Below, piece after piece: positions 38,734-47,522 of a stretch of DNA of 64,000 nucleotides. The DNA lies in assembly GCF_947241705.1 (NCBI RefSeq), contig NC_079270.1, positions 310,001-374,000 on the forward strand. Direction: 5' to 3'. Source of the stretch: Saccharomyces mikatae IFO 1815 (taxonomy: Eukaryota > Ascomycota > Saccharomycetes > Saccharomycetales > Saccharomycetaceae). Position 1 is the first letter of the stretch, and each line of letters begins with the position of its first letter. Position numbers and translations under genes: made by a program. The notes below the pieces were generated by a model that saw nothing but the letters and a program-made list of their open reading frames with translations, did no database searches and was not told where the DNA came from.

Positions 38734-39042
38734 GTTTTAACAAGATGGGATTCTATTTCCTCTGCTTACTTTTGCATTATCAATATTTATGTTTTCATGT
38801 TTATCAATTTGGAACCCTTTTTTGTAGTTTGGTTTTTTTAGATATACATAAAATATTGACAAAAGGTAAAAAAAAAGGAATTAAAAAAAAGAACTATTAA
38901 TGCAGGTGTTACGCTAGTTAAATACGTACGAAAATAGTGAGGTCGATTCACTCTCCCAGGACTTATGCGAGTTTATCATCACATTATTACATGTAAAGGG
39001 TACATAGATATTAAAGACAGAATTTCACTTTCCAATCACCTA
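38734..39042. other. DNL4 promoter / TSR3 3' flank
   Basis: About 309 bp between tandem minus-strand genes. It holds a perfect 11-bp ARS-consensus match at 38785-38795 (listed separately) and A-rich runs near 38868-38900. Confidence 0.5.
38785..38795 (+). other. Candidate replication origin core (ARS consensus)
   Basis: ATTTATGTTTT matches the ARS consensus WTTTAYRTTTW at all 11 positions. It sits in an AT-rich intergenic region with A-runs 75-105 bp away, a plausible B-element-like easily unwound region. Perfect matches also occur by chance in AT-rich yeast DNA (one lies inside the LTR at about 55645), so origin function is inference. Confidence 0.35.
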
Positions 39043-39981
39043 TCAGATTAAATTACCTAAAGAGTCATAACTCACAGGCTCTTTATTCTCTTCTAAATCA
39101 TTTTCTTCATCTTCTGATTCCTCCGATAAAGATTTTCGACTGTTTATACTATCGATACAGATAGCATTACCTAGTGAGTCATATTCAACACATTGTTTAT
39201 CACCTTCGGATTCAGATTCTCCCGAACTTCCTCCACTTTCCGATTCGTCTGATTGCCATCCGCCACCTCTTCTATTTATATTACCCATCATCCATATATC
39301 TTCTTCTTTAGCTTGGGATTTCCGTTCTTGAGTTTCCTTTTCTAATTTCTGTAGCCATTCCTCTTCAGCCCTCTTTACAGAGTCAGCATCAGTGCACTGT
39401 TGATAAATTTCAAGCAATTCTTTGTTCAACTCTAAAAACCCCATTCCCCATGAGAAATGCGACAGCAATTCACTTGCCCAATCCATTCTCCCAACAATAG
39501 CAAAACAAGCTGCTAATGCCTCTACACAGTTAAGTCTCCATGGTCTCCCATAGTTGACTTGATTAGCAGCCACCAAATACGGCAGCAGCCTTTCATGTTT
39601 ACCGCCAATTTTATTGAAAGGTACTTCCTCTAATCGGGCCCAAGAACATTCTACTACTGAGGCACCATGCTGCTCGACAACTTCTAGATCATCGGGGCAA
39701 ACAACGCCCTTGCCGTTTGGTGAAACAACAATACCTTGAAATTTCTGTCCCACTCTCAATGATTTGATCAAACCCAATCTTTCAAGTTTTTTACCGCTGC
39801 ACCTTTTTGGATCACAATGGTCAAAATCCCACATAGCCAACTTAACAGGGAACTTGACCTTATCTGAGTTTTCGTACTTCATTTCCATGCGCCTGTGATT
39901 TTGTCTTGAACTGTGCCCATTAGCGCCTCTCTGTGGTCTTCCATTTTTGGGTTCGTGCGCCTTATTCTTACCTTTTCCCAT
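39043..39981 (-). CDS. TSR3: 18S rRNA aminocarboxypropyltransferase Tsr3
   Basis: A 312-residue enzyme (about 313 in S. cerevisiae). It transfers the acp group from S-adenosylmethionine to a hypermodified pseudouridine in 18S rRNA at a late step of small-subunit maturation. The RLI-like N-terminal region shows LAMWDFDHCDPKRCSGKKL, and the SPOUT-like fold includes VVVSPNGKG-type and CSWARLEEVPFNK and LPYLVAANQVNYGRP segments, the last a SAM-binding hallmark. The C-terminal about 90 residues are acidic and Ser-rich and contain YDSLGN twice (267-272 and 305-310). RRPE/PAC-like sites lie upstream. Confidence 0.95.
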   Translation of the reverse strand: MGKGKNKAHEPKNGRPQRGANGHSSRQNHRRMEMKYENSDKVKFPVKLAMWDFDHCDPKRCSGKKLERLGLIKSLRVGQKFQGIVVSPNGKGVVCPDDLEVVEQHGASVVECSWARLEEVPFNKIGGKHERLLPYLVAANQVNYGRPWRLNCVEALAACFAIVGRMDWASELLSHFSWGMGFLELNKELLEIYQQCTDADSVKRAEEEWLQKLEKETQERKSQAKEEDIWMMGNINRRGGGWQSDESESGGSSGESESEGDKQCVEYDSLGNAICIDSINSRKSLSEESEDEENDLEENKEPVSYDSLGNLI

Positions 39982-40303
39982 TATTTTCAGTATTTGTAAA
40001 AATTCAATATTAGAAAGCCTTTACACGTACACATATATAACTGTTTGATAAACTGGTGCCAGCAGCGATCTACGAGTAAAAATTTTTTTACGTAGTTTCT
40101 CATCACATAATATCCTCTAGTTTTGTCCGAAAATGAACGGTCTTACCTAAAAAAAGAAAAAATCAACTGCACAACACCTGTATAGGTGCATCGCAATAAT
40201 ATCAAAAAGTAACGATAAAACTACTAGTAATATTCACTCTAAAAAAGCTACATTTATATCTACATAACATGTGTTGCCAACAAACTTATTCGCACCGGCA
40301 CAC
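39982..40303. other. TSR3 promoter / SGT2 3' flank
   Basis: About 322 bp between tandem minus-strand genes. It carries RiBi-type motifs close to TSR3 (listed next). Nothing else is seen. Confidence 0.5.
40078..40106 (-). promoter_or_regulatory. RRPE and PAC-like motifs of TSR3
   Basis: AAAAATTTTTTT (40078-40089) is an RRPE-type element, and CTCATCAC (40099-40106) is one base from the PAC element CTCATCGC. They lie 97-125 bp upstream of the TSR3 ATG. Confidence 0.55.
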
Positions 40304-41341
40304 TCATTTGTTTTCGCTGTCTGGTGTGCCTTCTGAAGATGGAGCGTCTGCTCCACCAAATAGATTGCCTGCCATGTTTCTGAGCGCTGGGTTATTCATC
40401 AAGTCAGACAAATTTGGAGCCCCTCCACCCGAAGTAAAACCTTCCGCCATTTGTCTAATACTTGGATCTTGCATCATTTTTTGAATATTCTGCATAGCAC
40501 CTGGATTGCTCATCATCTTTTGCGCAGCTTGCATCAGTTGTGGGTTGTTCATCAAACCGCCTAGACCACCACCTAGTAAAGAACCAAGATCTGGTAATCC
40601 ACTTGAACCAGCTCCTTGGCTAGCATTGGCATCTGCATCTCTCGACTGTTCTGGAACTGCTTTCTCTAGATTCAAGGATTGTTCAACCTTCTTCTTAGCG
40701 CTTTCATAATCCCTTTTCATAGCTTCTGTCGCATTATCACCTTCGATATCAAGAACCTTCTTGTATGCTTCAAGAGCTTCTTCGGGCTTGCCTTGTGCAT
40801 ACTTGGCAAATCCTAATCTAGAGTAACCTCTGAAATAAGATGGGTCGATGGAAATTGAAGATTCAGCATCTTTGACTGCTTCATCATATTCTCTCAGAGA
40901 TGAGTGTGCTGCTGCTCTATTAGCGTAATAGATGGCATTAGTTGGTAAAACTTGAATAGCTTCAGTATATTTATTGATTGCAAGCTCGTAATCTTTGTTA
41001 GCCATGGCCTTGTTACCTTGCATTTTCAAGTCTTCAGCTTTAGCCTTAGTTTCTGCATCTTCTTCTGGAATATTAACTTCGACATTTTGAGCATCATCCT
41101 TTTCATTTGATTCTGAGGCCTTTGATGCAGAATTTAGCACGTCAGCTAAACTTTTGCCTTTAAATTCAGACTTCCCTAAGATACCTGAAGCGGCATCTCT
41201 TTCAAAGCCAAAGGCTTCAGAGATACAGTCCATGGCAACGTTTAAGGAATCAGCACCATCTTCTGAAATTTCCTTCTTTTCCACAATGGAGGAAAAGTAG
41301 TTTACAATAAGGGCCGCGATTTCTTCTTTTGATGCTAACAT
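40304..41341 (-). CDS. SGT2: Co-chaperone Sgt2 (small glutamine-rich TPR protein)
   Basis: A 345-residue cytosolic protein (346 in S. cerevisiae). It captures tail-anchored membrane proteins after synthesis and hands them to Get3 through Get4/Get5. The N-terminal dimerisation domain (about 1-75) binds the Get5 ubiquitin-like domain. Three TPR repeats occupy about 98-215 (AEDLKMQGNKAMANKDYELA, YYANRAAAHSSLREYDEA, YFRGYSRLGFAKYAQGK) and bind Hsp70/Hsp90 tails. The C-terminal substrate-binding part is Met/Asn/Gln/Gly-rich with NNP and SNPG-type repeats. The frame extends eight codons further; MLASKEEIAAL is chosen because it matches the known start, with Leu for Ser at position 2. Confidence 0.96.
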   Translation of the reverse strand: MLASKEEIAALIVNYFSSIVEKKEISEDGADSLNVAMDCISEAFGFERDAASGILGKSEFKGKSLADVLNSASKASESNEKDDAQNVEVNIPEEDAETKAKAEDLKMQGNKAMANKDYELAINKYTEAIQVLPTNAIYYANRAAAHSSLREYDEAVKDAESSISIDPSYFRGYSRLGFAKYAQGKPEEALEAYKKVLDIEGDNATEAMKRDYESAKKKVEQSLNLEKAVPEQSRDADANASQGAGSSGLPDLGSLLGGGLGGLMNNPQLMQAAQKMMSNPGAMQNIQKMMQDPSIRQMAEGFTSGGGAPNLSDLMNNPALRNMAGNLFGGADAPSSEGTPDSENK

Positions 41342-41665
41342 CGTACAGTATATTTGTGTTGACAAGATAATCTTTTGTCAAAAGCCTTTATTTAGTATTC
41401 GATTATATCGCTTGTACTCATTTTATATGGTGGCAAAATTCAGAATTGCATTTAGAATAATAAAACCTTCTCGGATCTTCTATTTTTTTCGATTGGGAAA
41501 TTCTCTAGACCTGAAAAATTATGAGAAATAACAAAAAAAGGTAAAAACATAAATGGTTGAAGATGACGACAAAAATGGCAATAATAGCAAAAAAAAAGTA
41601 CTTGGAGTTATACAGGCAGAGTAGAATACAGTTATACAGATTTCTATTGGAAATTCAAAAAAAAT
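41342..41665. other. SGT2 promoter / tRNA-Arg 3' flank
   Basis: About 324 bp between SGT2 and the tRNA gene. AT-rich; A-runs near 41609-41616. On the minus strand the T-run just below 41666 can serve as the Pol III terminator of the tRNA-Arg gene. No gene is seen. Confidence 0.45.
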
Positions 41666-41738
41666 CTTCCCCGCCAGGACTTGAACCTGGAATCTTCTGG
41701 TTCGTAGCCAGACGCCGTGACCATTGGGCCACGAGGAA
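41666..41738 (-). tRNA. tR(ACG)O: tRNA-Arg (anticodon ACG)
   Basis: The 73-nt gene reads TTCCTCG...CGGGGAAG on the minus strand with paired acceptor ends, anticodon ACG in CTGGCTACGAACCAG, and a B box GGTTCAAGTCC. There is no intron. A T-run follows the 3' end. It matches S. cerevisiae tR(ACG) between SGT2 and SLG1. A delta LTR begins 107 bp upstream of its 5' end. Confidence 0.96.
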
Positions 41739-41844
41739 CAGATTTTAAAAGCCACGAGTAATTGTTTTAATAATACAAAAATGTTACAGAGAATTCGGGT
41801 CATCTTTGTTTCATTTCCGGATATTCAATTGCTGGAATAAGAAC

Positions 41845-42181
41845 TGCTGGAATATAAATCAATTATTGTCTATCAACTAGTAGTCATACTACTAGTATAT
41901 TATGTGTATACGGCGTCAGAAGATGACGTAAGTTATGAAAAGCTGTCATCGAAGTTAGTGGAAGCTGAAACGCAAAGTTTAATAATGTAATAGGATAATG
42001 AATGACAACTTATATAATGACGATAGAAGTATTTACAGAATTATGTAAGATCACGAGTTCCAGTTATTGGATTCCTCCATCCTCGAGGAAAATGTCTAGA
42101 ATATTCTGTATACATAATAATATTATTACCTTCATCGACAATGGAATTCCAACAACAATCTCAACATCAACTAGATTCTCA
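41845..42181 (+). mobile_element. Solo delta LTR (Ty1/Ty2-type)
   Basis: This 337-bp element starts TGCTGGAATATAAATCAA and ends ATTCTCA, with delta hallmarks throughout: TACTAGTATATTATG, GCGTCAGAAGATGACG, TAGTGGAAGCTGAAACGCAA, ATCCTCGAGGA and CAACAATCTCAACATC. The length matches a complete 334-bp delta. No target duplication is visible, so it is not recent. It lies upstream of tRNA-Arg. Confidence 0.92.
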
Positions 42182-42432
42182 TGTCTCTCTCTTCAAGGTC
42201 AGGTCTATCTTATTTATACCGCTACTTGTAAATCATTTATTTCTGACAGTCTACATATTATATCATCTTACGATCACGGTTTTCACTTATATCTCGTTGC
42301 TTACCTTCTTTGAACGTAATCAGCCATACCAACTTAGTACGCGATGTATCTTCTTTAATCAGTCATCCTATGGAGTTATTAAATTTTACGAACTAAATTT
42401 GACTACCGTTTTTCATTGTTTATTTATCATAT

Positions 42433-42505
42433 ACTACTGTATATGACAATATACTAGTGACATGATTAAATTGTCAATTGACGATAGTTGATTTCTTTTT
42501 CAGCA
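42433..42505 (-). repeat. Truncated delta LTR fragment
   Basis: Read on the minus strand from about 42505, the sequence resembles the first 70 bp of a delta LTR (GAAATCAACTATCGTC, then ACTAGTATATTGTCATATAC). It faces the full delta at 41845-42181. Boundaries are approximate. Confidence 0.65.
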
Positions 42506-42940
42506 GTCCCGTCTTTGAGCTTCGTATATAATAGTATACTCACAATATGAATAATGATTTAAATAAATTATCGGTAGTATATCCACAATATTTATTATGT
42601 ATAACTGTTGTTTCTGTTCGTGGAATCCTATATTCTCAGGGAAATTTTTTTGGTATTCATTACTGTTAAGTCTATGTAACTAAGGGTTGGTATTTATAAA
42701 AAACTTGAAAAAATGGATGAGTGAAAGAAAAGTAACTAATCTGATATTGTAGTTCCTATTTAATGTTTCTTGTCATCTTTAGTTCTTCGACTTGAACCAT
42801 ACAAATTTTCAAAAAGAACATCATCGCATGAAAAGAGGAGAATTCTGCGCTAGATGAAATCAAAGAAAAAGAAAGTAATGAATAGGAACAAACATTGTTT
42901 GGCAACAGTATAAGAATATAATAGTTTTTTATGATTTTCT
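42506..42940. other. SLG1 3' flank with faint LTR relics
   Basis: About 435 bp of AT-rich DNA. A stretch near 42617-42660 (GTGGAATCCTATATTCTCAG) weakly resembles the 3' part of a delta LTR. A 62-codon minus-strand frame ends just as SLG1 ends, but shows no family features. Confidence 0.4.
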
Positions 42941-44077
42941 TCAATCAGCTTCGTCTGGATTAACTACAGTTAGTACGTTATTTTTCCCACCTGGTCCGCC
43001 GTTTATGAACGTTCCGTTGCTTATTCTCCTTGAATCATCAAAAGGGTTAACATCGGTTTGTCCATTGGTATGTCCTTCTTCAAAGCTTCCCGATGAGGGC
43101 CCATGATTAGATGAAAAAGAAGAAGCGTACAACTTATCAGGGTACTCAACTGGTTTTATTGCCTCTTGATACTCTTTTTCCATCCTATCTTGTTCTCGTT
43201 TCATATTGATGTGTCTAACAATCAACAAAATACAAAGTGCTATCGCTATAGCTCCGACTACGCCACCTACTACACCACCAACGATTGCCCCTACATTGGT
43301 TTTCTTCTTATGTGTGTTATTCCCGCTTGCAGAGTCAGATCCAGCTGTACCTGTGGCAGATCCTGAATTCTGTGCACTTGTCGTGATGGTGTTCGTAACA
43401 AATATCGTAGAACCGCCCTCAGTGTGGAAAGCGGTGGAGTATATTATTGAAGTGGCATCCTGTGATTGGGAGCTAGTGCTGCTAGTCAACGTATTCGGGG
43501 TCAACGAGCTTTCTGACGCTACGGTACTCGAACTCTGTGACGTTGAAATAGAGACAGCTGCTTGCGTTGACTCAGAAGACGTCTGTAATGTGGACGAAGA
43601 TGCTGTTGATGATGTGGTTGATGATGTGGTTGATGATGTAGTTGATGATGTGGAAGAGGTTGTTGATGAAGTTGCGGAAGAAGTCGAAGAAGAACTAGCT
43701 TCAATATCCGAATCAGAGTTGCTTGCACTATTACTATTTGTGTCAGAATCAATCCGATATACAGAATAGGCGTCCGTACCACCACACATTTCGCTTTTGT
43801 AACCATAGCAATACGCATCACATGAAGAGGAGGTAGACTCTGAGTCAGATGGATCAGTACTACCGCAGTAACATTCAGAGTGGTTGTAGAGAGCGAAATA
43901 ACTCGCACCTTTTGCGTTACATTTGTTGTTACAGTAAGAACTAGACTGCCAGGAATACGAATCGTCTTGTGAAAAGTCAGAAGGTAATGAGCTAAAACAA
44001 TTCACGTACGTATAGGCACTCACTTGCGATAAAATGGGCAATAAAACTAGAAGAAAGCTTGTTTTGTTCAGTTTCAT
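42941..44077 (-). CDS. SLG1: Cell-wall stress sensor Slg1/Wsc1
   Basis: A 378-residue plasma-membrane mechanosensor, the same length as S. cerevisiae Slg1 (Wsc1). It activates Rho1 through Rom2 and so the Pkc1-Slt2 cell-wall integrity pathway on heat or wall stress. A signal peptide (about 1-21) is followed by the Cys-rich WSC domain (about 22-110; CNNKCNAKGASYFALYN, ECYCGSTD, EMCGGTDAY). A stiff O-mannosylated Ser/Thr-rich rod follows, then one membrane span (GAIVGGVVGGVVGAIAIALC) and a short basic cytosolic tail with conserved YASSFSSNHGPSSGSFEEG and NPFDDSRRISNGTF motifs. Confidence 0.97.
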   Translation of the reverse strand: MKLNKTSFLLVLLPILSQVSAYTYVNCFSSLPSDFSQDDSYSWQSSSYCNNKCNAKGASYFALYNHSECYCGSTDPSDSESTSSSCDAYCYGYKSEMCGGTDAYSVYRIDSDTNSNSASNSDSDIEASSSSTSSATSSTTSSTSSTTSSTTSSTTSSTASSSTLQTSSESTQAAVSISTSQSSSTVASESSLTPNTLTSSTSSQSQDATSIIYSTAFHTEGGSTIFVTNTITTSAQNSGSATGTAGSDSASGNNTHKKKTNVGAIVGGVVGGVVGAIAIALCILLIVRHINMKREQDRMEKEYQEAIKPVEYPDKLYASSFSSNHGPSSGSFEEGHTNGQTDVNPFDDSRRISNGTFINGGPGGKNNVLTVVNPDEAD

Positions 44078-45278
44078 TTGTGAATATTGAGTTTTTTTAT
44101 CCTGAATACTATATCAGCAGATGTACTATCTTGAATGAATGTATAGCAAATTCTGTTTTCTCTTTTTCCTATCTCTCCTTATTGAAAATCTATGGACAAC
44201 GAAGAGCTTCTTGTTACCTTGGGTACCTGTTAAGCAGTTCCAGTATTGATACGAGATATTCGTTGATGTTAGAAGCAAGTTGAGTTTATCCTGCTTGTTT
44301 TAAGAAAACTTTATTGCACTGAATTCTCCAAAATGAGGCTATGATACGCCAAACGCTTTCATTTTTTTCCCCTCCGTCTCTCTCGCTCTCGCTTCGAAAT
44401 TTACATTATTTTCTTCAAGATGCAGCGTTATTTCCATCTACTGAGAGTAAAAGCGGAGAAAATTTTTCTGAAAGAACGTAGTTCTACAAAAGTCACGGAC
44501 AATTTAACTGATCGCTTCTAATAGATCGCAAAGTTTACAGCCATATGTGTTCGTGTATTTATATAGATTGTGCGGTTAGTCTTGTGTAAGTTGTCTTGCC
44601 TTTTAGCTTACGTAGTGATAATATCACTGAAAGAGAACAACTACTGTACCACCACCTATCGATGGCGTTGCACCGGCAATGGCGCATTGTTTTTTCGTCC
44701 CTCAGAAGTGTCAAGAGGGTAAATGCTAGACATTAATTGTTTTGCAGTTGGCCCAACAGACTGTTGCTACAACATATGTGATAAAACTTTGTAAAAAAGT
44801 TGCACATGGGCCTGCTAAAACTAGAAAATGAAAAGACAAACAAGAACCCGCAAAAAAACCACGGCTAATTTCCCAGGCAAAGACAATGAGATTGTTTATG
44901 CCTCAAATTTGTGCTTTATATATTTTTCATATATACGGCATACAGATTATCCTCCTGACGAATAGAGTGCTTCTTTCTAAAAGAAAATTCCAAACTGTAA
45001 ACGCGGTGCACTAAGAAAATGGTTTGAACGAACTATAATTACGCATTAGTTAATCAAAACGGGTGTTGATAAGGGACCGTAAATAGAGAGGATGATCTAA
45101 TTAGGTCCATGTCTTCCCAGATTCTTGTAAAATAAAAAAATCGTTTACAAGGCATAACAGACACTTCAGTGGAATTAGAGATCAGAAGTAGGCACACACC
45201 ACACAAAAAAGACCAAAACTGCTACCAGACTCCTTCGTATGGGGAAACCACGGTAGCCTAGTTCCCGTTTAAGAACTG

Positions 45279-45515
45279 TCATAATCCAACTGCGGCTCCT
45301 AAACTTAGATATATTTGCACAGCTGACATGTCCTGAAGAAACCCCTGAAGAAACAACAATGGCAACCAAAGGCAACTTAAAAAGGCAAACGAAGCGCTCT
45401 TTAACAATAGCTTTATTAAACGCGAGGAGAATTCGAAGCTACGCGCGATTTCTTTGTAAAAAAAACCTCGTAGCAACCCATTTACCATTTTTAGAAGAAA
45501 GAGATTTAGAATCAA
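45279..45515 (-). CDS. Possible small membrane protein (YOR008C-A-like)
   Basis: A 78-codon frame lies between SLG1 and TIR4 on the minus strand, the place and strand of S. cerevisiae YOR008C-A, a roughly 74-residue protein with a possible membrane span. The product starts MILNLFLLKMVNGLL and has a central hydrophobic run (FAFLSCLWLPLLFLQGFL) that could span a membrane. A second minus-strand frame overlaps it at 45175-45375. Without conservation data it could be fortuitous, so confidence is modest and no symbol is given. Confidence 0.35.
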   Translation of the reverse strand: MILNLFLLKMVNGLLRGFFYKEIARSFEFSSRLIKLLLKSASFAFLSCLWLPLLFLQGFLQDMSAVQIYLSLGAAVGL

Positions 45516-45595
45516 AGTATGACGGAAAATAGTGGAAGAGGATTCTTAAACGATGCATTTGAGAATCAAACTAGTTAGAACAGAAGGCTCTCAAA

Positions 45596-45604
45596 TATAA
45601 AAAG
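45596..45604 (+). promoter_or_regulatory. TATA box of TIR4
   Basis: TATAAAAAG lies 118 bp before the TIR4 ATG, consistent with a strongly inducible promoter. Confidence 0.5.
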
Positions 45605-45713
45605 AGAAAGACTACCAGAACAGATCAATTTTTAGTACCTTCACTTGTTTGCTCTCTTGTTGTAATAAGACCTGCAAAAACCTTTTCACTCGCTTAATAA
45701 CACTATAACTAAG

Positions 45714-47123
45714 ATGGCTTACTCCAAAATCACTTTACTAGCCGCTCTTGCTGCTTTCGCCTATGCGCAAACCCAAAAACAAATCAATGAATTGAATGTT
45801 GCTTTGAATGATGTCAAGTCCAACATTGCTGATTACATCCAATTGTCTCAAACTCCAAATTCTGGCTTCTCCTTGGACAAGATGCCAGCCGGGATTATGG
45901 ATATTGCTGCACAATTGGTTCAAGACCCAACTGATGACTCCTACACTACTTTGTACTCTGAAGTTGACTTCGCAGCCGTTGAATCTATGCTAACTATGGT
46001 CCCATGGTACTCCTCTAGGCTACTTCCACAATTGGAGGAATTAGATGCTTCTCTTACTTCCTCCGTTGCTTCCAGTTCCACAGTAGCCACAACTTCTGTT
46101 GCTACGTCTTCAGCCCAGGCTACTAGTTCATCTGTTGCCACCTCATCCGAGGTTACTGGTTCTTCTGTTTTACCATCTTCAAGCGAAGTTGCCAGCTCGA
46201 CTGTTTCCACATCTTCTGCTATTGCTTCCTCATCAGCCGTTTCCTCTTCGACTGACGGTAGCAGCTCATCTGCTGTCGCTTCCTCATCAGTTGTTGCTTC
46301 TTCTTCATCTGCTGTCGCCTCCTCATCAGTTGTTGCTTCCTCATCAGCTGTCGCTTCCTCATCAGTTGTTGCTTCTTCTTCATCTGCTGTCGCCTCCTCA
46401 TCAGTTGTTGCTTCCTCATCAGCTGTCGCTTCCTCATCAGTTGTTGCTTCTTCCTCATCAGCTGTCGCCTCATCTGCTGCTTCCTCAATTGTTTCTTCGA
46501 GCGAAACTGCTAGCTCAGTTCCTGCTTACAACTCCACCACCATTGCTAGTTCTACCACTGCCAAGACTTCCAGCTCAAGTATTGCTCCTTACAACTCCAC
46601 CACCACTACCCCTGCTTATTCTTCTGCTTCCAGTGTTATTATTTCAACTAGAAACGGAACCACTGTTACCGAAACTGCTAATACTCTTGTTACTAAAGAA
46701 ACTACTGTCTGTGACTACTCTTCAACTTCTGTCGCTCCAGTTTCTACCACTGGTTATAATAATTCTACCGAAATTACTACTGCTACTGTCTGCAGTACGT
46801 GCAAGGAAGGCACCTCTACTGTAACTGACTTCTCTACACTTAAGACAACAGTTACCGTCTGTGACTCCGCTTGTCAAGCTAAGAAGTCTGCTACTGCAAC
46901 TAAACAATCTACATTGAAGACTACAGTTACCGTCTGTGACTCCGCTTGTCAAGCTAAGAAGTCTGCCACCGCTGTTAGCGTTCAATCCAAGAATTCTGCC
47001 CCTGCTGTTAGTGTTCAATCCACAACCGCTGGTATCGTTCAACAAACCGAAAACGGTGCTGCTAAGGTTGTTATTGGTATGGGTGCTGGCGCTTTAGCCG
47101 CTGTCGCTGCCATGTTACTATGA
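45714..47123 (+). CDS. TIR4: Hypoxic cell-wall mannoprotein Tir4
   Basis: A 469-residue GPI cell-wall mannoprotein of the Srp1/Tip1 (seripauperin) family (about 487 in S. cerevisiae). In S. cerevisiae it is made under anaerobiosis and is needed for anaerobic growth. A signal peptide (about 1-18) leads into the PAU/TIP1 domain (about 20-120; QINELNVALNDVKSNIADYI, DSYTTLYSEVDFAAVESML, VPWYSSRLLPQL). A long Ser/Ala/Val/Thr-rich O-glycosylated region follows, with codon-phased repeats listed separately. Near the C-terminus is a tandem TLKTTVTVCDSACQAKKSAT. The tail ends ENGAAKVVIGMGAGALAAVA, a GPI signal. Confidence 0.94.
   Translation: MAYSKITLLAALAAFAYAQTQKQINELNVALNDVKSNIADYIQLSQTPNSGFSLDKMPAGIMDIAAQLVQDPTDDSYTTLYSEVDFAAVESMLTMVPWYSSRLLPQLEELDASLTSSVASSSTVATTSVATSSAQATSSSVATSSEVTGSSVLPSSSEVASSTVSTSSAIASSSAVSSSTDGSSSSAVASSSVVASSSSAVASSSVVASSSAVASSSVVASSSSAVASSSVVASSSAVASSSVVASSSSAVASSAASSIVSSSETASSVPAYNSTTIASSTTAKTSSSSIAPYNSTTTTPAYSSASSVIISTRNGTTVTETANTLVTKETTVCDYSSTSVAPVSTTGYNNSTEITTATVCSTCKEGTSTVTDFSTLKTTVTVCDSACQAKKSATATKQSTLKTTVTVCDSACQAKKSATAVSVQSKNSAPAVSVQSTTAGIVQQTENGAAKVVIGMGAGALAAVAAMLL
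46299..46448 (+). repeat. Two identical 75-bp repeats in TIR4
   Basis: Copies at 46299-46373 and 46374-46448 appear identical base for base. Each encodes 25 residues made of a 13-residue (SSSSAVASSSVVA) and a 12-residue (SSSAVASSSVVA) unit, and partial units flank the pair. Perfect identity suggests recent duplication or homogenisation. Confidence 0.85.
46833..46976 (+). repeat. Tandem 75-bp-period Cys-containing repeat in TIR4
   Basis: The coding unit STLKTTVTVCDSACQAKKSA begins at 46833 and again at 46908, a period of 75 bp (25 codons). Each unit has a CxxxC pair. The DNA copies differ at several third positions, so this duplication is older than the Ser/Ala repeat. Confidence 0.8.
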
Positions 47124-47522
47124 TTTCAGTGTGTATGGAAGATGTTCGTTCAACTTATGATTATATTATTATTTTAACTTTCCCGTTGAAGAAAAATACA
47201 TAACTTTTAGGCTTTCATATGTACTTCTCTGTATTATATAAAAACTGATAACTGGCCTATTATTGATGCTTTTATCAATCAACGTAAAAATGATCATATA
47301 GCTACATTTTTGAGAATTATTAAAAGTTTAAACAAAAAACATAACTTGAAATAGTAAAGGAAAAATTAATTCATTCCAGTCGTTGAAATGCGCACTGTAA
47401 CTGCTATTGCTAGCTAAAAAAAAAAGGTGAGATCAAGTCTGACAAATATCTTAATATTATTTAAAAAAGTTAATTAATATCCAAAATTGGTATATACGAA
47501 CGTTAAATTCCACTTAATGAGA
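47124..47522. other. Convergent 3' region TIR4/TIR2
   Basis: About 399 bp of AT-rich DNA between the converging mannoprotein genes, with an A-run near 47417-47426. No gene is seen. Confidence 0.5.

Larger units (their letters stand above)
44078..45713. other. Divergent SLG1-TIR4 intergenic region
   Basis: About 1.64 kb between divergent cell-wall genes. It holds pyrimidine-rich DNA near 44360-44400, two TCGTTTA-type motifs (45141-45147 plus strand; 45547-45553 minus strand) that resemble the anaerobic AR1 core, the TIR4 TATA box, and a candidate small membrane protein gene at 45279-45515 on the minus strand. Confidence 0.5.

Noticed and set aside
46099-46824. 241-codon Leu/Pro-rich frame overlapping TIR4
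   Set aside because: It is a +1 frame shadow of the Ser/Ala repeat; TIR4 has a signal peptide, PAU domain and GPI tail in the true frame.
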